64,000 nucleotides of DNA from Synechococcus sp. WH 8020. Its GTDB lineage: Bacteria; Cyanobacteriota; Cyanobacteriia; PCC-6307; Cyanobiaceae. Position numbers and translations under genes: made by a program. Within the stretch, counting starts at the first letter, position 1, and each line of letters begins with the position of its first letter. The notes beneath the pieces are model-generated. The model was not told the origin of the DNA. It worked only from the letters and a program-made list of their open reading frames with translations, and did no database searches. This document shows positions 10,943 to 21,086 of the stretch, in pieces. The DNA is taken from NCBI RefSeq assembly GCF_001040845.1, contig NZ_CP011941.1, positions 1,832,828 through 1,896,827 of the forward strand, given 5' to 3'.

Positions 10943-12619
10943 GTGCTCGAATTTGCCGTAAGCGCACCCTTTGATCCGGCATTCGACATCTCAAGCGGTA
11001 TCGTTCCGGCCACTTTCCCGTGGCTGAGCCTTTCGATCCTGTTCCCCATCATCGGGGCCTTCATCGTTCCATTCATTCCGGACGATGGTGATGGCAAACA
11101 GGTGCGCTGGTTTGCGCTCGGCATTGCTCTCACCACCTTCCTCATTACAGCGGGGGCTTATCTCACGGGATATGACCCCAGTTACAGCGGACTCCAGCTC
11201 TCGGAGCGGGTGAGCTGGCTGCCCAATCTCGGGCTGACCTGGGCGGTTGGGGCCGATGGCCTCTCGATGCCCCTGATCCTGCTGACGAGCTTCATCACAG
11301 CCTTGGCGGTCCTGGCCGCCTGGCCCGTGACCTTCAAACCCAAGCTGTTCTTCTTCTTGATCCTGGCGATGGATGGCGGCCAAATTGCCGTCTTCGCCGT
11401 CCAAGACATGCTGCTGTTCTTTCTCGCCTGGGAACTGGAGCTGCTTCCGGTTTATCTCTTACTGGCCATCTGGGGCGGAAAGAAACGTCAATATGCGGCG
11501 ACAAAGTTCATTCTCTACACCGCTGGCAGTTCTCTGTTCATCCTGTTGGCGGCCCTCGCCATGGGCTTTTTTGGCGGTGGAGTCCCCAATTTTGAGTACA
11601 GCGTTCTCGCCCAAAAGGGTTTCAGTACTGGATTTCAGCTGCTCTGTTATGCGGGATTGTTGATTGCATTCGGGGTGAAATTACCGATCGTTCCACTCCA
11701 CACCTGGCTGCCTGATGCCCATGGGGAGGCCACAGCGCCTGTGCACATGTTGCTGGCTGGCATTTTGCTGAAGATGGGTGGCTACGCGTTGATGCGCTTT
11801 AACGCCGAAATTCTCCCTGTAGCGCATGCCCAATTCGCACCCCTGCTGGTGGTGCTGGGAGTCGTGAACATCATTTATGCAGCGCTCACATCCTTCGCTC
11901 AACGCAATCTCAAACGCAAAATCGCTTACAGCTCCATCAGCCATATGGGCTTCGTGCTGATCGGCATCGGCAGCTTCAGCGAGCTAGGGACGAGTGGCGC
12001 CATGCTGCAAATGATCAGTCATGGACTGATCGGAGCCAGTCTGTTCTTCCTCGTGGGAGCCACATACGACCGGACCCACACCCTTCAGCTGGATGAGATG
12101 GGTGGCATTGGCCAAAAGATGCGCATCATGTTTGCCCTATGGACTGTTTGCTGCCTTGCCTCCCTTGCCCTGCCTGGCATGAGTGGATTTGTGAGCGAAC
12201 TCATGGTCTTTGCAGGCTTTGCCACGGATGAGGCCTACACCCTCAGCTTCCGAATCGTGATTGATGGTCTCGCAGCCATTGGCGTGATCCTCACACCGAT
12301 CTATTTGCTGTCGATGCTGAGAGAGATCTTCTTCGGGAAAGAAAACAGCGAACTCGTATCGCACTCCAATCTTGTCGATTCAGAACCCAGGGAGGTCTAC
12401 ATCATTGGTTGCCTGCTGGTTCCAATCATCGGCATCGGGCTCTACCCAAAGCTGATGACTGACAGCTACAGCAACACGATCTCAGCTCTTGTCGAGCGTG
12501 ATGTCGTCGCGATGGAGAGGATCACACGACCAACAGCCCCTCTAATTCGCAGCACCTCCCTTGTGCCAGCGGTATTCTCAGCACCAAAACTGACCCAGGC
12601 CAGCCAGCCCGTCTCGTAA
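10943..12619 (+). CDS. ndhD: NAD(P)H-quinone oxidoreductase chain 4 (NdhD)
   Basis: 558 residues from a GTG start. About 14 membrane helices; the NuoM core [22 protein letters not shown] and the conserved Glu ([12 protein letters not shown]) are present. It is an antiporter-like proton-pumping subunit of NDH-1. The ndhF-ndhD adjacency and the separate, well-formed terminator after the stop suggest a two- or three-gene transcription unit (nnrU-ndhF-ndhD). Confidence 0.95.
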   Translation: MLEFAVSAPFDPAFDISSGIVPATFPWLSLSILFPIIGAFIVPFIPDDGDGKQVRWFALGIALTTFLITAGAYLTGYDPSYSGLQLSERVSWLPNLGLTWAVGADGLSMPLILLTSFITALAVLAAWPVTFKPKLFFFLILAMDGGQIAVFAVQDMLLFFLAWELELLPVYLLLAIWGGKKRQYAATKFILYTAGSSLFILLAALAMGFFGGGVPNFEYSVLAQKGFSTGFQLLCYAGLLIAFGVKLPIVPLHTWLPDAHGEATAPVHMLLAGILLKMGGYALMRFNAEILPVAHAQFAPLLVVLGVVNIIYAALTSFAQRNLKRKIAYSSISHMGFVLIGIGSFSELGTSGAMLQMISHGLIGASLFFLVGATYDRTHTLQLDEMGGIGQKMRIMFALWTVCCLASLALPGMSGFVSELMVFAGFATDEAYTLSFRIVIDGLAAIGVILTPIYLLSMLREIFFGKENSELVSHSNLVDSEPREVYIIGCLLVPIIGIGLYPKLMTDSYSNTISALVERDVVAMERITRPTAPLIRSTSLVPAVFSAPKLTQASQPVS

Positions 12620-12644
12620 AGAACTTCGTCCTTTCTCTGCGAAT

Positions 12645-12676
12645 GCGATTCAGACACTGAATCGCTCCTTAATTTT
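12645..12676 (+). terminator. Intrinsic terminator after ndhD
   Basis: Perfect 8-base inverted repeat GCGATTCA (12645-12652) and TGAATCGC (12658-12665) with a five-base loop, followed by a T-rich stretch (TCCTTAATTTT). It lies 26 bases after the ndhD stop and before the lapA-like gene. Confidence 0.75.
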
Positions 12677-12709
12677 CAGACGCCTGTCGCACACTCTGCT
12701 CTTTTCGCC

Positions 12710-13099
12710 ATGCGTCAGATCAATTTCACTCTGATTTTCATCTTTGGCCTCGGCACGGTGTTTTTCACGTTGGAAAACACCAACCCCACCACGGTGACTG
12801 TCTTGCCGTGGATGCACTTCACCTTGCCTCTGGCCGCTCTTCTGCTCCTATCAGGGGGTATCGGTGCTGTAGCAGCCTGGCTTTTTGCGAGCTGGAGCGG
12901 AATGCTCAACACCGTAGAGCGATTGGGCAAAGCCACTGAATTCGAAGCCCAGCAGGTTCGCATTCAAGAATTGGAAACCGATCTCGATCGCTACCGCTCA
13001 ACGGTGCAAACCCAGCTAGGGCTCCTGCCCTCAGGCAGTAGTGACTCGGGCTCTACCTCAACGGAGACTCCCACTGTCGACATCGACTCAAAGTCCTAA
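12710..13099 (+). CDS. LapA-domain (DUF1049) membrane protein
   Basis: 129 residues. Two membrane helices (about 5-22 and 35-60) in the arrangement of the LapA/YciS family, with the typical FTLENTNPTTV loop between them. After them comes a coiled-coil-like segment (about 70-105) and a Ser/Thr-rich tail. LapA-type proteins are small inner-membrane proteins linked to envelope assembly in enterobacteria; the cyanobacterial role is unknown. Confidence 0.75.
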   Translation: MRQINFTLIFIFGLGTVFFTLENTNPTTVTVLPWMHFTLPLAALLLLSGGIGAVAAWLFASWSGMLNTVERLGKATEFEAQQVRIQELETDLDRYRSTVQTQLGLLPSGSSDSGSTSTETPTVDIDSKS

Positions 13100-13160
13100 A
13101 AAGTGAAAGCCTGACAGCCACAAAGCAGCGAATCTCCTGTGGGGACTGGCGTCCCCTGGA

Positions 13161-14099
13161 TTGGACCGATACCTTTCCAACAGATTGAGGTTGTCTTTGT
13201 CTGATGCCGGCCTGACCTCAAAAGCTGATGCCGGCGCCCGTCTCGCGATTCGTCTGCTCCAGGATGCTGCCCAAAGTGGCACTCTCGATCCTTGGGACGT
13301 CGACGTCATTTCAGTGGTAGACGGGTTTTTAGATCAACTCAGACAACGCATTGAAGTCCCCCGACGGGTTGCCGCTCAGCTGGGCCAACCGGGAGGAAGT
13401 TACGAACGCGATCTAGCCGAGAGCAGCGAAGCGTTTCTCGCTGCATCGGTGTTGGTGGGGCTCAAAGCGGAGGTGCTTGAAGCCAGCACCCTCCCTCCAG
13501 AACCAATGATGGAAGACGCTTTTGACCCTGACTTCATGGAGCAGGGTTGGCTGGATCCCCGCTTCAATTTGCCGCGCCATCCTGAACGTCACCTTTTAAG
13601 GCGCCCTGTTGCGCCTCCTCCTTTAAGACGGCCGGTCACGCTGGGGGAACTGATCGAACAGCTGGAGACCATTGCTGAGCAATTAGAGACCGACGAACTC
13701 GACATGCGCCGGCGCCAGCGTCAGAAGCGCTTCAGCAATCGTGAGGCAATCGCCCAAGTAGCAGCGTTGGCCCACCGGGAAAAACTGCCTGAAACCACTG
13801 CCGCGCTGGGGGTGTTTTTAAAAGAATGGGAACAGGCCTTGCACTGGGTTGATTTCGAGTTTCTCGTCAGTCGCTGGGCAGAAGCAGCTGCGCCTGACCT
13901 CGACAAAGACCGCGTTGGCGTGTTCTGGGCTCTTTTATTCCTGTCCTCTCAAAGTCAGGTCGAACTGGAACAAGTTGGCTCGCTGCACGCACCCATTCGT
14001 TTAAAGCGTTTGCTCGTTGCCGGCGAAATCACTCAACTGCCGATCAACAGCCTCGAAGTGCCAGATATCACGCCGACCTTGCCGGCGATTGCCGCCTAA
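13161..14099 (+). CDS. scpA: Segregation and condensation protein A
   Basis: Up to 312 residues. The N-terminal region LAIRLLQDAAQSGTLDPWDVDVISVVDGFLDQL and the C-terminal winged-helix part match the kleisin ScpA, which bridges SMC heads in chromosome organisation. No ATG lies in a suitable place: candidate starts are TTG codons at 13161, 13185, 13191 and 13197; the widest frame is given here, and the shorter ones are equally plausible. scpB and smc are not in the window. Confidence 0.82.
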   Translation: MDRYLSNRLRLSLSDAGLTSKADAGARLAIRLLQDAAQSGTLDPWDVDVISVVDGFLDQLRQRIEVPRRVAAQLGQPGGSYERDLAESSEAFLAASVLVGLKAEVLEASTLPPEPMMEDAFDPDFMEQGWLDPRFNLPRHPERHLLRRPVAPPPLRRPVTLGELIEQLETIAEQLETDELDMRRRQRQKRFSNREAIAQVAALAHREKLPETTAALGVFLKEWEQALHWVDFEFLVSRWAEAAAPDLDKDRVGVFWALLFLSSQSQVELEQVGSLHAPIRLKRLLVAGEITQLPINSLEVPDITPTLPAIAA

Positions 14100-14144
14100 T
14101 CACCCTCTTATGTTGATGACTACGTTTTCAAGCTTGGTACGTCC

Positions 14145-15320
14145 ATGAAGGCCATGATCCTGGCCGCAGGCAAAGGAACCCGGGTGCAGCCGATCACGCA
14201 TGTGATCCCGAAACCGATGATTCCGATCCTGCAGAAACCGGTGATGGAGTTCCTGCTGGAGCTTCTCAAAGAGCATGGTTTCACTGAGGTCATGGTCAAC
14301 GTGTCTCACTTGGCCGAGGAAATCGAAAACTATTTCCGCGATGGCCAGCGTTTCGGCGTCGAAATCGCTTACAGCTTCGAGGGCAGTATTCAGGACGGCG
14401 AACTGATCGGTGACGCACTTGGTTCTGCGGGTGGTCTCAAAAAAATCCAAGATTTTCAAACCTTTTTTGATGACACCTTCGTGGTGTTATGTGGTGATGC
14501 CCTAATCGACCTCGACCTCACCGAGGCCGTTAGGCGACATCGCGCCAAAGGAGCTCTCGCCAGTCTTGTCACCAAAACGGTCCCGAAGGACCAGGTGAGC
14601 AGCTACGGCGTGGTAGTTAGCGATGACGACGGCAAAATCCAAGCCTTCCAAGAGAAACCCAGTGTTGAGGAAGCTTTAAGCGACACCATTAACACCGGCA
14701 TCTATCTTTTCGAACCTGAGATTTTTGAGCACATTCCCTCTGGGACATCCTTCGACATTGGTGCCGATCTCTTCCCAACCTTGGTGAAGCAAGGAGCTCC
14801 GTTTTATGCCCTACCCATGGATTTTGAATGGGTCGATATCGGCAAAGTGCCTGATTACTGGCAAGCCATTCGCAGCGTTCTCCAGGGGGAAGTTCGCCAA
14901 GTTGGCGTCCCTGGGAAAGAGGTCAAACCAGGCCTGTTTACGGGCCTCAATGTGGCGGCCAATTGGGACAAAATCAACGTTGAAGGTCCTGTCTACGTGG
15001 GAGGGATGACCAAAATTGAAGATGGCGCCACGCTGATCGGTCCAACGATGATTGGCCCTAGCTGCTACATCTGCGAAGGCGCAACCATCGACAACTCCAT
15101 CATTTTTGACTACTCCAGGATCGGGGCGGGCGTGCAACTGGTCGAGAAACTTGTGTTCGGCCGCTACTGCGTCGACAAAGAAGGGGATCACATTGATCTG
15201 CAAGAGGCTTCCCTCGATTGGTTGATCACCGATGCACGCCGCCAGGATTTGGTGGAGCCATCTCCTCAACAGAAAGCCATGGCAGAGCTCTTGGGCACCG
15301 ATCTCACCCAGGCAAGCTGA
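14145..15320 (+). CDS. Sugar-phosphate nucleotidyltransferase with left-handed beta-helix domain
   Basis: 391 residues. The N-terminal GT-A-like domain begins MKAMILAAGKGTRVQP and has LCGDALIDLDL (metal-binding Asp) and EWVDIGKVPDYW. The C-terminal 120 residues contain hexapeptide-like turns (GATLIGPTMIGPSC, GATIDNSIIF). This is the layout of mannose-1-phosphate guanylyltransferase or glucose-1-phosphate thymidylyltransferase-like enzymes making activated sugars for polysaccharide; exact substrate cannot be assigned. Its end overlaps metF on the other strand by 17 bases. Confidence 0.85.
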   Translation: MKAMILAAGKGTRVQPITHVIPKPMIPILQKPVMEFLLELLKEHGFTEVMVNVSHLAEEIENYFRDGQRFGVEIAYSFEGSIQDGELIGDALGSAGGLKKIQDFQTFFDDTFVVLCGDALIDLDLTEAVRRHRAKGALASLVTKTVPKDQVSSYGVVVSDDDGKIQAFQEKPSVEEALSDTINTGIYLFEPEIFEHIPSGTSFDIGADLFPTLVKQGAPFYALPMDFEWVDIGKVPDYWQAIRSVLQGEVRQVGVPGKEVKPGLFTGLNVAANWDKINVEGPVYVGGMTKIEDGATLIGPTMIGPSCYICEGATIDNSIIFDYSRIGAGVQLVEKLVFGRYCVDKEGDHIDLQEASLDWLITDARRQDLVEPSPQQKAMAELLGTDLTQAS

Positions 15321-16194
15321 CGCCTGCTCGCTTCAATATCGCTGGAATGCGTTCCTCTGCTTTGATGGCCATCAAATGCACCCCTTGAGCTACCCCTAGG
15401 TATTGCTGAACCTGTTCAGCGGCGATTTGAATTCCCTCTGCCGCAGGGTCTGGCGCGGCCTCCAAGCGAGCGATCAGCCTGTCGGGAATGCAAGCACCTG
15501 GCACCATCCGATTAATAAAGGCTGCGTTGCGGGCCGACTTGAGCAAGAACACACCCGCTAGGACCGGCAGATCCATCGGCTCGGCTATTTCACGGCAAAA
15601 CCGTTCCAACACAGCAGCATCCATCACCATCTGCGTCTGAATAAAACGTGCCCCAGCATTTTTTTTTCGCTCCATGCGGCGTATCAAGCCTGACCAGCTC
15701 GCACACTGAGGATCAGCCGCGGCTCCAGCGAAGATGTCAGTCGGGCCATCGGCAAGATCACCCTTTACCGGATCATCCCCGCGATTGAAGGCCGTGACCT
15801 GCTGAAGCAAACGCACAGATTCCAGTTCATTCACGGGGCGTGCTTTGGGCTGGTCACCAGCACGAACAGGGTCACCGGTGAGGCAAAGGAGATTACGGAT
15901 CCCCAAAGCATGGGCACCCAAGAGATCCGCTTGAATCGCAATGCGATTGCGATCGCGACAGGCCATCTGCAGCACGGGCTCGATGCCTTCGTCCAACAGG
16001 AGGCGCGCTACGGCAAGACTGCTCATCCGCATGACTGCGCGACTGCCATCCGTGACATTGACGGCATGGACAAGACCCTTCAAGCCCTTGGCCATCTCAA
16101 GAACATGTGATGCGTCTCCACCCCGTGGAGGCATCACTTCAGCCGTAATGGTGACGGTGCCAGCCTTGAGGCTGCTTTGCAGCGCTGAACTCAA
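15304..16194 (-). CDS. metF: Methylenetetrahydrofolate reductase
   Basis: 296 residues, a TIM-barrel FAD enzyme that reduces 5,10-methylene-THF to 5-methyl-THF for methionine synthesis. The N-terminus TITAEVMPPRGGD contains the catalytic Glu; NLLCLTGDPVRAGD is the conserved flavin-binding loop; ARFIQTQMV is the family's strand 6. It diverges from the pedR-like gene with about 108 bases between starts. Confidence 0.9.
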   Translation of the reverse strand: MSSALQSSLKAGTVTITAEVMPPRGGDASHVLEMAKGLKGLVHAVNVTDGSRAVMRMSSLAVARLLLDEGIEPVLQMACRDRNRIAIQADLLGAHALGIRNLLCLTGDPVRAGDQPKARPVNELESVRLLQQVTAFNRGDDPVKGDLADGPTDIFAGAAADPQCASWSGLIRRMERKKNAGARFIQTQMVMDAAVLERFCREIAEPMDLPVLAGVFLLKSARNAAFINRMVPGACIPDRLIARLEAAPDPAAEGIQIAAEQVQQYLGVAQGVHLMAIKAEERIPAILKRAGVSLPG

Positions 16195-16302
16195 ACGAAT
16201 GAACGCTTCTGCAGGCCACTATGGAAGATCAGGTTCTCCATACCTGCTTAAGATGCAAATCATGGTCCAAGAAGAATGGCCATCGGTGAGGTGCCCTGTT
16301 CA

Positions 16303-16554
16303 ATGACTATTTCCCTCTCCAGCCGAGAAATTGAGATCATCGAACTGGTAGCCGAGGGGCTGACCAATCAAGAGATCGCTGAACGACTGACGATTAGCAA
16401 ACGCACTGTCGACAACCATGTCAGCAACGTCTTTACCAAAACGGGCTCAAAAAATCGTGTGGCCTTACTGAACTGGGCAATGGATCACGGGAAAATCTGT
16501 CGTGACGGCTTCAATTGCTGCACCCTTCCTCCAGATGCCTCCGACGAGACCTGA
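16303..16554 (+). CDS. pedR: PedR-like LuxR-type transcriptional regulator
   Basis: 83 residues from the ATG at 16303; essentially a free-standing LuxR/GerE helix-turn-helix (LSSREIEIIELVAEGLTNQEIA, recognition helix SKRTVDNHVSNVF) with a C-terminal tail ICRDGFNCC carrying three cysteines. Size and sequence match PedR (Ssl0564 of Synechocystis), a redox-responsive regulator whose Cys-based dimer reacts to photosynthetic electron flow through thioredoxin. An ATG at 16276 adds nine residues. It sits next to metF and, further on, the ndhAIGE cluster. Confidence 0.85.
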   Translation: MTISLSSREIEIIELVAEGLTNQEIAERLTISKRTVDNHVSNVFTKTGSKNRVALLNWAMDHGKICRDGFNCCTLPPDASDET

Positions 16555-16717
16555 CCGGAAGCGGGACAGGAATTGGGATTTCTGTTAATGAGCAGCTCGC
16601 CAAAGGGAGACCAAACAAACTGGCGTAAGCGAGACAGGCCTCACGATCTAATCCTGTGAAACGCAGGATCCCATCAGAGTCGTAAAGACCGAGCATGCCG
16701 CTCCATTTGCGAACCAT
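16511..16717 (-). CDS. Small conserved-looking hypothetical protein
   Basis: 68 residues (or 61 from an internal ATG at 16696). Sequence contains MLGLYDSDGILRFTGLDREACLAYASLF, which reads as a compact alpha/beta unit and is well codon-biased; the tail is Arg-rich. No function can be given. Its last 44 bases overlap the 3' end of the pedR-like gene in antisense, which includes the codons for the regulatory cysteines. Confidence 0.6.
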   Translation of the reverse strand: MVRKWSGMLGLYDSDGILRFTGLDREACLAYASLFGLPLASCSLTEIPIPVPLPVRSRRRHLEEGCSN

Positions 16718-16736
16718 GCTCCAAATCTAAAGGAAA

Positions 16737-17252
16737 TCAAAAGATTTTTTCGGTTTGCGGCCAATATTGGTCAATCCAATCCTGGGGCCACGTGCAAAAC
16801 GGTTGGTGGGCGAGGGCTGCATTGCTCCAGCGCTGGTCTCCTGTGATTTCAAAACCACACCAGTCGGGAATGGTTAATGGGCTATCGGGGGAGTCGAGCT
16901 CAACCTCAGCCAGGATCAATGGTGAATTGCTTCCTTCAAAGCAATCAACAACCCAGTCGCCTCCTTCCAGTTGAAGGGAATAGCGCGTTTTAATCACGCG
17001 ATGGGGGGCCAGCGCCCACAACTCCTCCGCATCCGTCGCCGGAATGTCGTATTCAAATTCATGGCGCGCGATCCCAGCGGCAGGAGCCTTCAACGTCAGC
17101 CATGCCCTGCCATCTGCGCGCAAACGCATGCGCACAGTGAATCCATCTGGCGAGGCCGACAAATACCCTTGACGCAGCGGTTGAGGGGGGCCTGCCGCAA
17201 GACGCCAACCGGGGTTTGTCACCAAGAATCGCCGTTCAATCTCCAGTGCCAT
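16737..17252 (-). CDS. CYTH domain protein (triphosphate tunnel metalloenzyme family)
   Basis: 171 residues from the ATG at 17252, one base after the nadK stop. N-terminal MALEIERRFLV is the CYTH signature, but the family ExExK is here ExExR (E4, E6, R8). Further tunnel residues follow: FTVRMRLRADG, WLTLKAP, IKTRYSL, WVVDCFEGSN and LAEVELDSP. Small bacterial members hydrolyse triphosphates or inorganic tripolyphosphate. It is the last gene of the minus-strand series after nadK. Substrate unknown. Confidence 0.82.
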   Translation of the reverse strand: MALEIERRFLVTNPGWRLAAGPPQPLRQGYLSASPDGFTVRMRLRADGRAWLTLKAPAAGIARHEFEYDIPATDAEELWALAPHRVIKTRYSLQLEGGDWVVDCFEGSNSPLILAEVELDSPDSPLTIPDWCGFEITGDQRWSNAALAHQPFCTWPQDWIDQYWPQTEKIF

Positions 17253-17253
17253 C

Positions 17254-18201
17254 TCAGTTTGAAGAGGGGGCACTATCCAGCAAACTTCCCGCCCAGTGAA
17301 GTTTGCCGGACAGCGTTCGGTAGTAGGAGGGACTTTGCTCCAGTTGCACCATCAACGCGTGATGCGCAGCCTGCTGAATCACGCAGCATTCACCTGGACC
17401 AAAAACCTCTCCGGCAGCCCCATCCTTCCAAAGTTTCACCTGCCGGCTGGCATCACCCAAAGGCCAAATCACAACCCTGGATCGAGGCGGCAACACCACG
17501 GTGCGACTCGACAAACTCATTGGACAAATCGGACTGACGACAATCGCATCAATCCCTGGATGCAAGATCGGGCCGCCCGCCGCCATCGCATAACCCGTGG
17601 AGCCCGTAGGCGAGGCCAAAATCAAGCCATCTCCTCGGACTTGGTCAACAACCTCACCATCAATCTCCATTTCAAGAATGCAGGTTGGAGACAAATCTTC
17701 GTGATGAGGCTTGAGGTAAAGGTCATTCAATGCCCAGTGAATCTCCTGATGGTCCTTGAGACCATCGTCTGCACCAGAGGCCTCCTTAGAACCATGGAGA
17801 TCCCCCAGGCGTTGGATCACAGCCTGCAACATCATTCGCCGTTCTAAAGCGAAACGATCTTCCAGCACGCGCTGCCACAGTCCCTCACTCCGCAGCAAAC
17901 CGGGATCGTGGGTCAGGAAGCCAAGATGGCCTCCCACATTGAAACTCAGAATCGGGACATCCAGAACCGCGAGATGTCTGGCAGCACCAAGGACAGTTCC
18001 ATCACCACCAAGCACCACCGCAAGATCCGGTAGCCGAGGCTCAGAGGCCAGCAACCCTGGAAAAGGGTCTGCCGTCAGACCACTCATCGCCAGGACAGTT
18101 GTCACACCGCTCGTCTCAAGCTCATCGGCACAGCGACGAGCTTCTTTCAACGCTAGTGGGCTATCTGCGCGATAAATCAGCCAGACCCGTTGAAGGCGCA
18201 T
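17254..18201 (-). CDS. nadK: NAD kinase
   Basis: 315 residues. Contains the ATP-NAD kinase GGDG motif ([13 protein letters not shown]), [10 protein letters not shown], and the NAD-binding loop [15 protein letters not shown]. It phosphorylates NAD to NADP. It follows ndhE by 15 bases, at the end of the ndhAIGE run, so a transcript linking NDH-1 synthesis and NADP supply is likely. Confidence 0.94.
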   Translation of the reverse strand: MRLQRVWLIYRADSPLALKEARRCADELETSGVTTVLAMSGLTADPFPGLLASEPRLPDLAVVLGGDGTVLGAARHLAVLDVPILSFNVGGHLGFLTHDPGLLRSEGLWQRVLEDRFALERRMMLQAVIQRLGDLHGSKEASGADDGLKDHQEIHWALNDLYLKPHHEDLSPTCILEMEIDGEVVDQVRGDGLILASPTGSTGYAMAAGGPILHPGIDAIVVSPICPMSLSSRTVVLPPRSRVVIWPLGDASRQVKLWKDGAAGEVFGPGECCVIQQAAHHALMVQLEQSPSYYRTLSGKLHWAGSLLDSAPSSN

Positions 18202-18216
18202 AACAGCGTGTCGTCT

Positions 18217-18552
18217 TTACCAGCGCAACAGATTGAAGCGTTCCATGTCCACAGTGACTCTGTTTCGATAAAGGGACAACAAGATCGCCAGACCAACTGC
18301 AGCCTCAGCTGCTGCAACTGTGATCACAAACACCGAGAACACCTGGCCACGAATGAGTTGGCCGTCGACGTAGGAAGAAAACGCCATCAGATTGATGTTC
18401 ACTGCATTGAGCATCAACTCAATGCTCATCAACACCCGAACAGCATTACGACTGTTGATGAGACCCCAGACCCCCGTACAAAACAGAACTGCTGCCAACA
18501 GCAGGTAAGCCTGGAGAGGAACGGAACCGGCAAGAAGCTCAGAGAGCATCAC
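18217..18552 (-). CDS. ndhE: NAD(P)H-quinone oxidoreductase subunit 4L
   Basis: 111 residues with three membrane helices; the conserved glutamates of NuoK/NdhE lie in [17 protein letters not shown] and in the third helix ([13 protein letters not shown]). Membrane subunit of NDH-1 involved in proton translocation. It is 18 bases after ndhG in the ndhA-I-G-E order standard for cyanobacteria. Confidence 0.95.
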   Translation of the reverse strand: MMLSELLAGSVPLQAYLLLAAVLFCTGVWGLINSRNAVRVLMSIELMLNAVNINLMAFSSYVDGQLIRGQVFSVFVITVAAAEAAVGLAILLSLYRNRVTVDMERFNLLRW

Positions 18553-18570
18553 AAATAAAGGAGAAAGAAT

Positions 18571-19170
18571 TCAGGCGCGAGGCTGGTCAACAAGTAATGG
18601 AGTGCGTGCCTTCTCAATCAGTCCCTGATCAACCTCTTGACCGGTGACAGGATCCACGGATTGAACGTCACGACGGGCCAGAACAATTGCTCCAATCATG
18701 GCCATCAACAATAAAACGGATGCCAACTCAAAAGGCAGTAAGTAATCGGTGAACAAGTGCTCACCAATTCGTACCGTTGCATCCTCCCCAATCGGGGCTG
18801 GGCCCTTGGTCCAAGGAGTGGTGACTACAACGCGGGTCAAAAGAGCAAACAGACCCACGCACACACCACCGGACAGAAGACGACGTATGGGAAGTCCGGG
18901 AATCGGAGCCAGATTCTCCTTCTTGTTGACCAGCATGATCGCGAACAGGATCAAGACGTTCACAGCACCCACGTAGACCAGCACCTGGGCCGCTGCCACA
19001 AAACTGGCGTTGAGCAGGAGATAAAGACCTGCCACTGCCAGAAAGACTCCACCGAGGAGGAAGGCCGAATAAACAATGTTGCTCAAGAGAACAACACCGA
19101 GAGCTCCCAGAACGATGACGGCACTCAGAGCCAAAAAACAAATGAGCTGCGTTGACGCGGCGATCGTCAT
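18571..19170 (-). CDS. ndhG: NAD(P)H-quinone oxidoreductase chain 6
   Basis: 199 residues with five membrane helices; the helix-3 segment [21 protein letters not shown] with its pi-bulge is diagnostic for NuoJ/NdhG. It is an NDH-1 membrane subunit. Its start overlaps the ndhI stop by four bases (ATGA), so translation is coupled. Confidence 0.95.
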   Translation of the reverse strand: MTIAASTQLICFLALSAVIVLGALGVVLLSNIVYSAFLLGGVFLAVAGLYLLLNASFVAAAQVLVYVGAVNVLILFAIMLVNKKENLAPIPGLPIRRLLSGGVCVGLFALLTRVVVTTPWTKGPAPIGEDATVRIGEHLFTDYLLPFELASVLLLMAMIGAIVLARRDVQSVDPVTGQEVDQGLIEKARTPLLVDQPRA

Positions 19171-19826
19171 CCTGCGCTCTCCTCCTCATTGGAAGCTGAT
19201 GAGGATGATTCTCTCTCATCCTCTGCAGCCTTCATGGATCCAGCCGCTTTGAGTTCCTCGAGGATTTGCTCAGGGAGTTTGCCGGCTCGGGGACGGTCAG
19301 GAGAAACGCCATGGGGCTGAACTTCCCCAGCAGGCAAATACACCAGTTCCCGCAATGGCTGAACCGATGGATCTGTCGTCACGCTGGTCGGTAAGCGGCC
19401 TAACGCAACGTTGTCGTAGTTCAGGCTATGGCGATCGAAGGCTGCCAATTCATATTCTTCAGTCATCGATAAGCAATTGGTGGGGCAGTACTCGACGCAG
19501 TTGCCACAGAAAATACAAACCCCGAAATCAATCGAATAATTGCGTAGCTCTTTTTTCTTCGTTTCCTTGTTCATCACCCAATCAACCACTGGAAGATTGA
19601 TGGGACACACCCGCACACAGACCTCACAAGCAATGCACTTGTCGAACTCGTAATGAATGCGTCCTCGATACCGCTCCGAGGGGATCAGCTTTTCGTAGGG
19701 ATATTGCACCGTGACGGGACGGCGCTTCATGTGGTCGAAGGTGACCGACAGGCCTTGCGTGAGATTACGGGCCGCATCCACTGCATCCCTGGTGTAATCA
19801 CCAACCTGTTGAAGGAAGCCAAACAT
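19167..19826 (-). CDS. ndhI: NAD(P)H-quinone oxidoreductase subunit I (2x 4Fe-4S)
   Basis: 219 residues. Two complete ferredoxin-type motifs, [12 protein letters not shown] and [12 protein letters not shown], hold the N6a/N6b clusters that pass electrons from ferredoxin to the plastoquinone site. The C-terminal 60 residues are a polar, acidic, Ser-rich extension common in cyanobacteria. It is 81 bases downstream of ndhA. Confidence 0.96.
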   Translation of the reverse strand: MFGFLQQVGDYTRDAVDAARNLTQGLSVTFDHMKRRPVTVQYPYEKLIPSERYRGRIHYEFDKCIACEVCVRVCPINLPVVDWVMNKETKKKELRNYSIDFGVCIFCGNCVEYCPTNCLSMTEEYELAAFDRHSLNYDNVALGRLPTSVTTDPSVQPLRELVYLPAGEVQPHGVSPDRPRAGKLPEQILEELKAAGSMKAAEDERESSSSASNEEESAG

Positions 19827-19907
19827 GGTGTGGAATCGGGGAAGTGAACGATCGAGGAATCAAAGCCCGGCTCTCATGATGCCGCCGGGAAGGGGGAGCT
19901 GACGAGA

Positions 19908-21062
19908 TCAGCCGCCAAAAGCAACCGGGAAGGCCAGCTTGAGGGCTGCTGTGACCAGGAGGTTGACCAAGGCGAGAGGCAACAGGAATTTCCAGCCAAG
20001 ATCCAACAGCTGATCAATCCTGACCCGTGGAGTGGTCCAACGCAAAAGAATCGCGATAAAGACCAGCAGATAGGCCTTCAAGACAGTCATCACAATGCCC
20101 ACGGCGCCTGTGATCAACTGCACCAAAGGCGCATCAATGGGCTGACCTAACCAGGAAGCAAGCCATTCAACAGGGATTGGGAAGCCCCAACCACCTAAAT
20201 AAAGGATGGAGACGAGGAGAGCAGAAAGAACGAGATTGATGTAGCTGCCCAGGTAGAAGAGGGCAAATTTCATCCCCGAGTATTCCGTCTGATAGCCAGC
20301 GACGAGCTCTTCCTCAGCTTCCGGAAGGTCAAAAGGGAGACGCTCACATTCCGCAAGCGCACAGATCCAGAAAATCAGGAAACCAACTGGCTGGCGCCAG
20401 ATGTTCCAACTCAAGACCCCAGCGCCGGTTTGTTGATTAACGATATCGACGGTGCTTAAGGAATTGCTCATCATCACGACGGCCAGTACGGCCAACGCGA
20501 GAGGGATTTCATAACTGATCGACTGGGCTGCGGCACGGAGACCACCCAACAACGAATATTTGTTATTTGAGGCGTAGCCACTCATCAAAAGCCCAATGGG
20601 CTGAACGCTGCTGAGCGAGATCCAAAGAAAAATGCCAACGCCCACATCGCTGATCAACAGGTTCTGACCGAAGGGCACGATCAACCAGGACAAAATGACC
20701 GGAACCACCACCAGCACAGGGCCGAGAGTGAAGAGAATGCTGTCTGCGCGATCCGGAATGATGTCTTCCTTGACGAGCAGCTTGAGCCCATCGGCAAGAG
20801 GCTGAAGAACGCCCAGAGCTCCGGCATATTCAGGACCAACCCTTTGCTGCACGGCTGCAGAAATTTTTCGTTCAAGCCAAACCGTGACCAGAACCCCTAC
20901 AACAGCGGCCACAAGGACCAGCAACATCGGGAAGGGAAGCCAGAGCATGCGTGCAGCCTGGGCCGAGAGTCCAAACCCCTCCAGTGCCTGACTGAAGCTC
21001 TGCTCAAGATCAAGACCCGGGCTCACCAGAGCCGGCGCGGTGGTGGCGAGGGTAGTCACCAT
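19908..21062 (-). CDS. ndhA: NAD(P)H-quinone oxidoreductase subunit 1
   Basis: 384 residues with eight to nine membrane helices. The NuoH loop motifs [21 protein letters not shown] and [23 protein letters not shown] (acidic E-channel loop at the quinone site) are both intact. First NDH gene of the ndhA-I-G-E set and 24 bases after citrate synthase. Confidence 0.96.
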   Translation of the reverse strand: MVTTLATTAPALVSPGLDLEQSFSQALEGFGLSAQAARMLWLPFPMLLVLVAAVVGVLVTVWLERKISAAVQQRVGPEYAGALGVLQPLADGLKLLVKEDIIPDRADSILFTLGPVLVVVPVILSWLIVPFGQNLLISDVGVGIFLWISLSSVQPIGLLMSGYASNNKYSLLGGLRAAAQSISYEIPLALAVLAVVMMSNSLSTVDIVNQQTGAGVLSWNIWRQPVGFLIFWICALAECERLPFDLPEAEEELVAGYQTEYSGMKFALFYLGSYINLVLSALLVSILYLGGWGFPIPVEWLASWLGQPIDAPLVQLITGAVGIVMTVLKAYLLVFIAILLRWTTPRVRIDQLLDLGWKFLLPLALVNLLVTAALKLAFPVAFGG

Positions 21063-21086
21063 GGTCGGAGAAGAGATAGATGCAAC

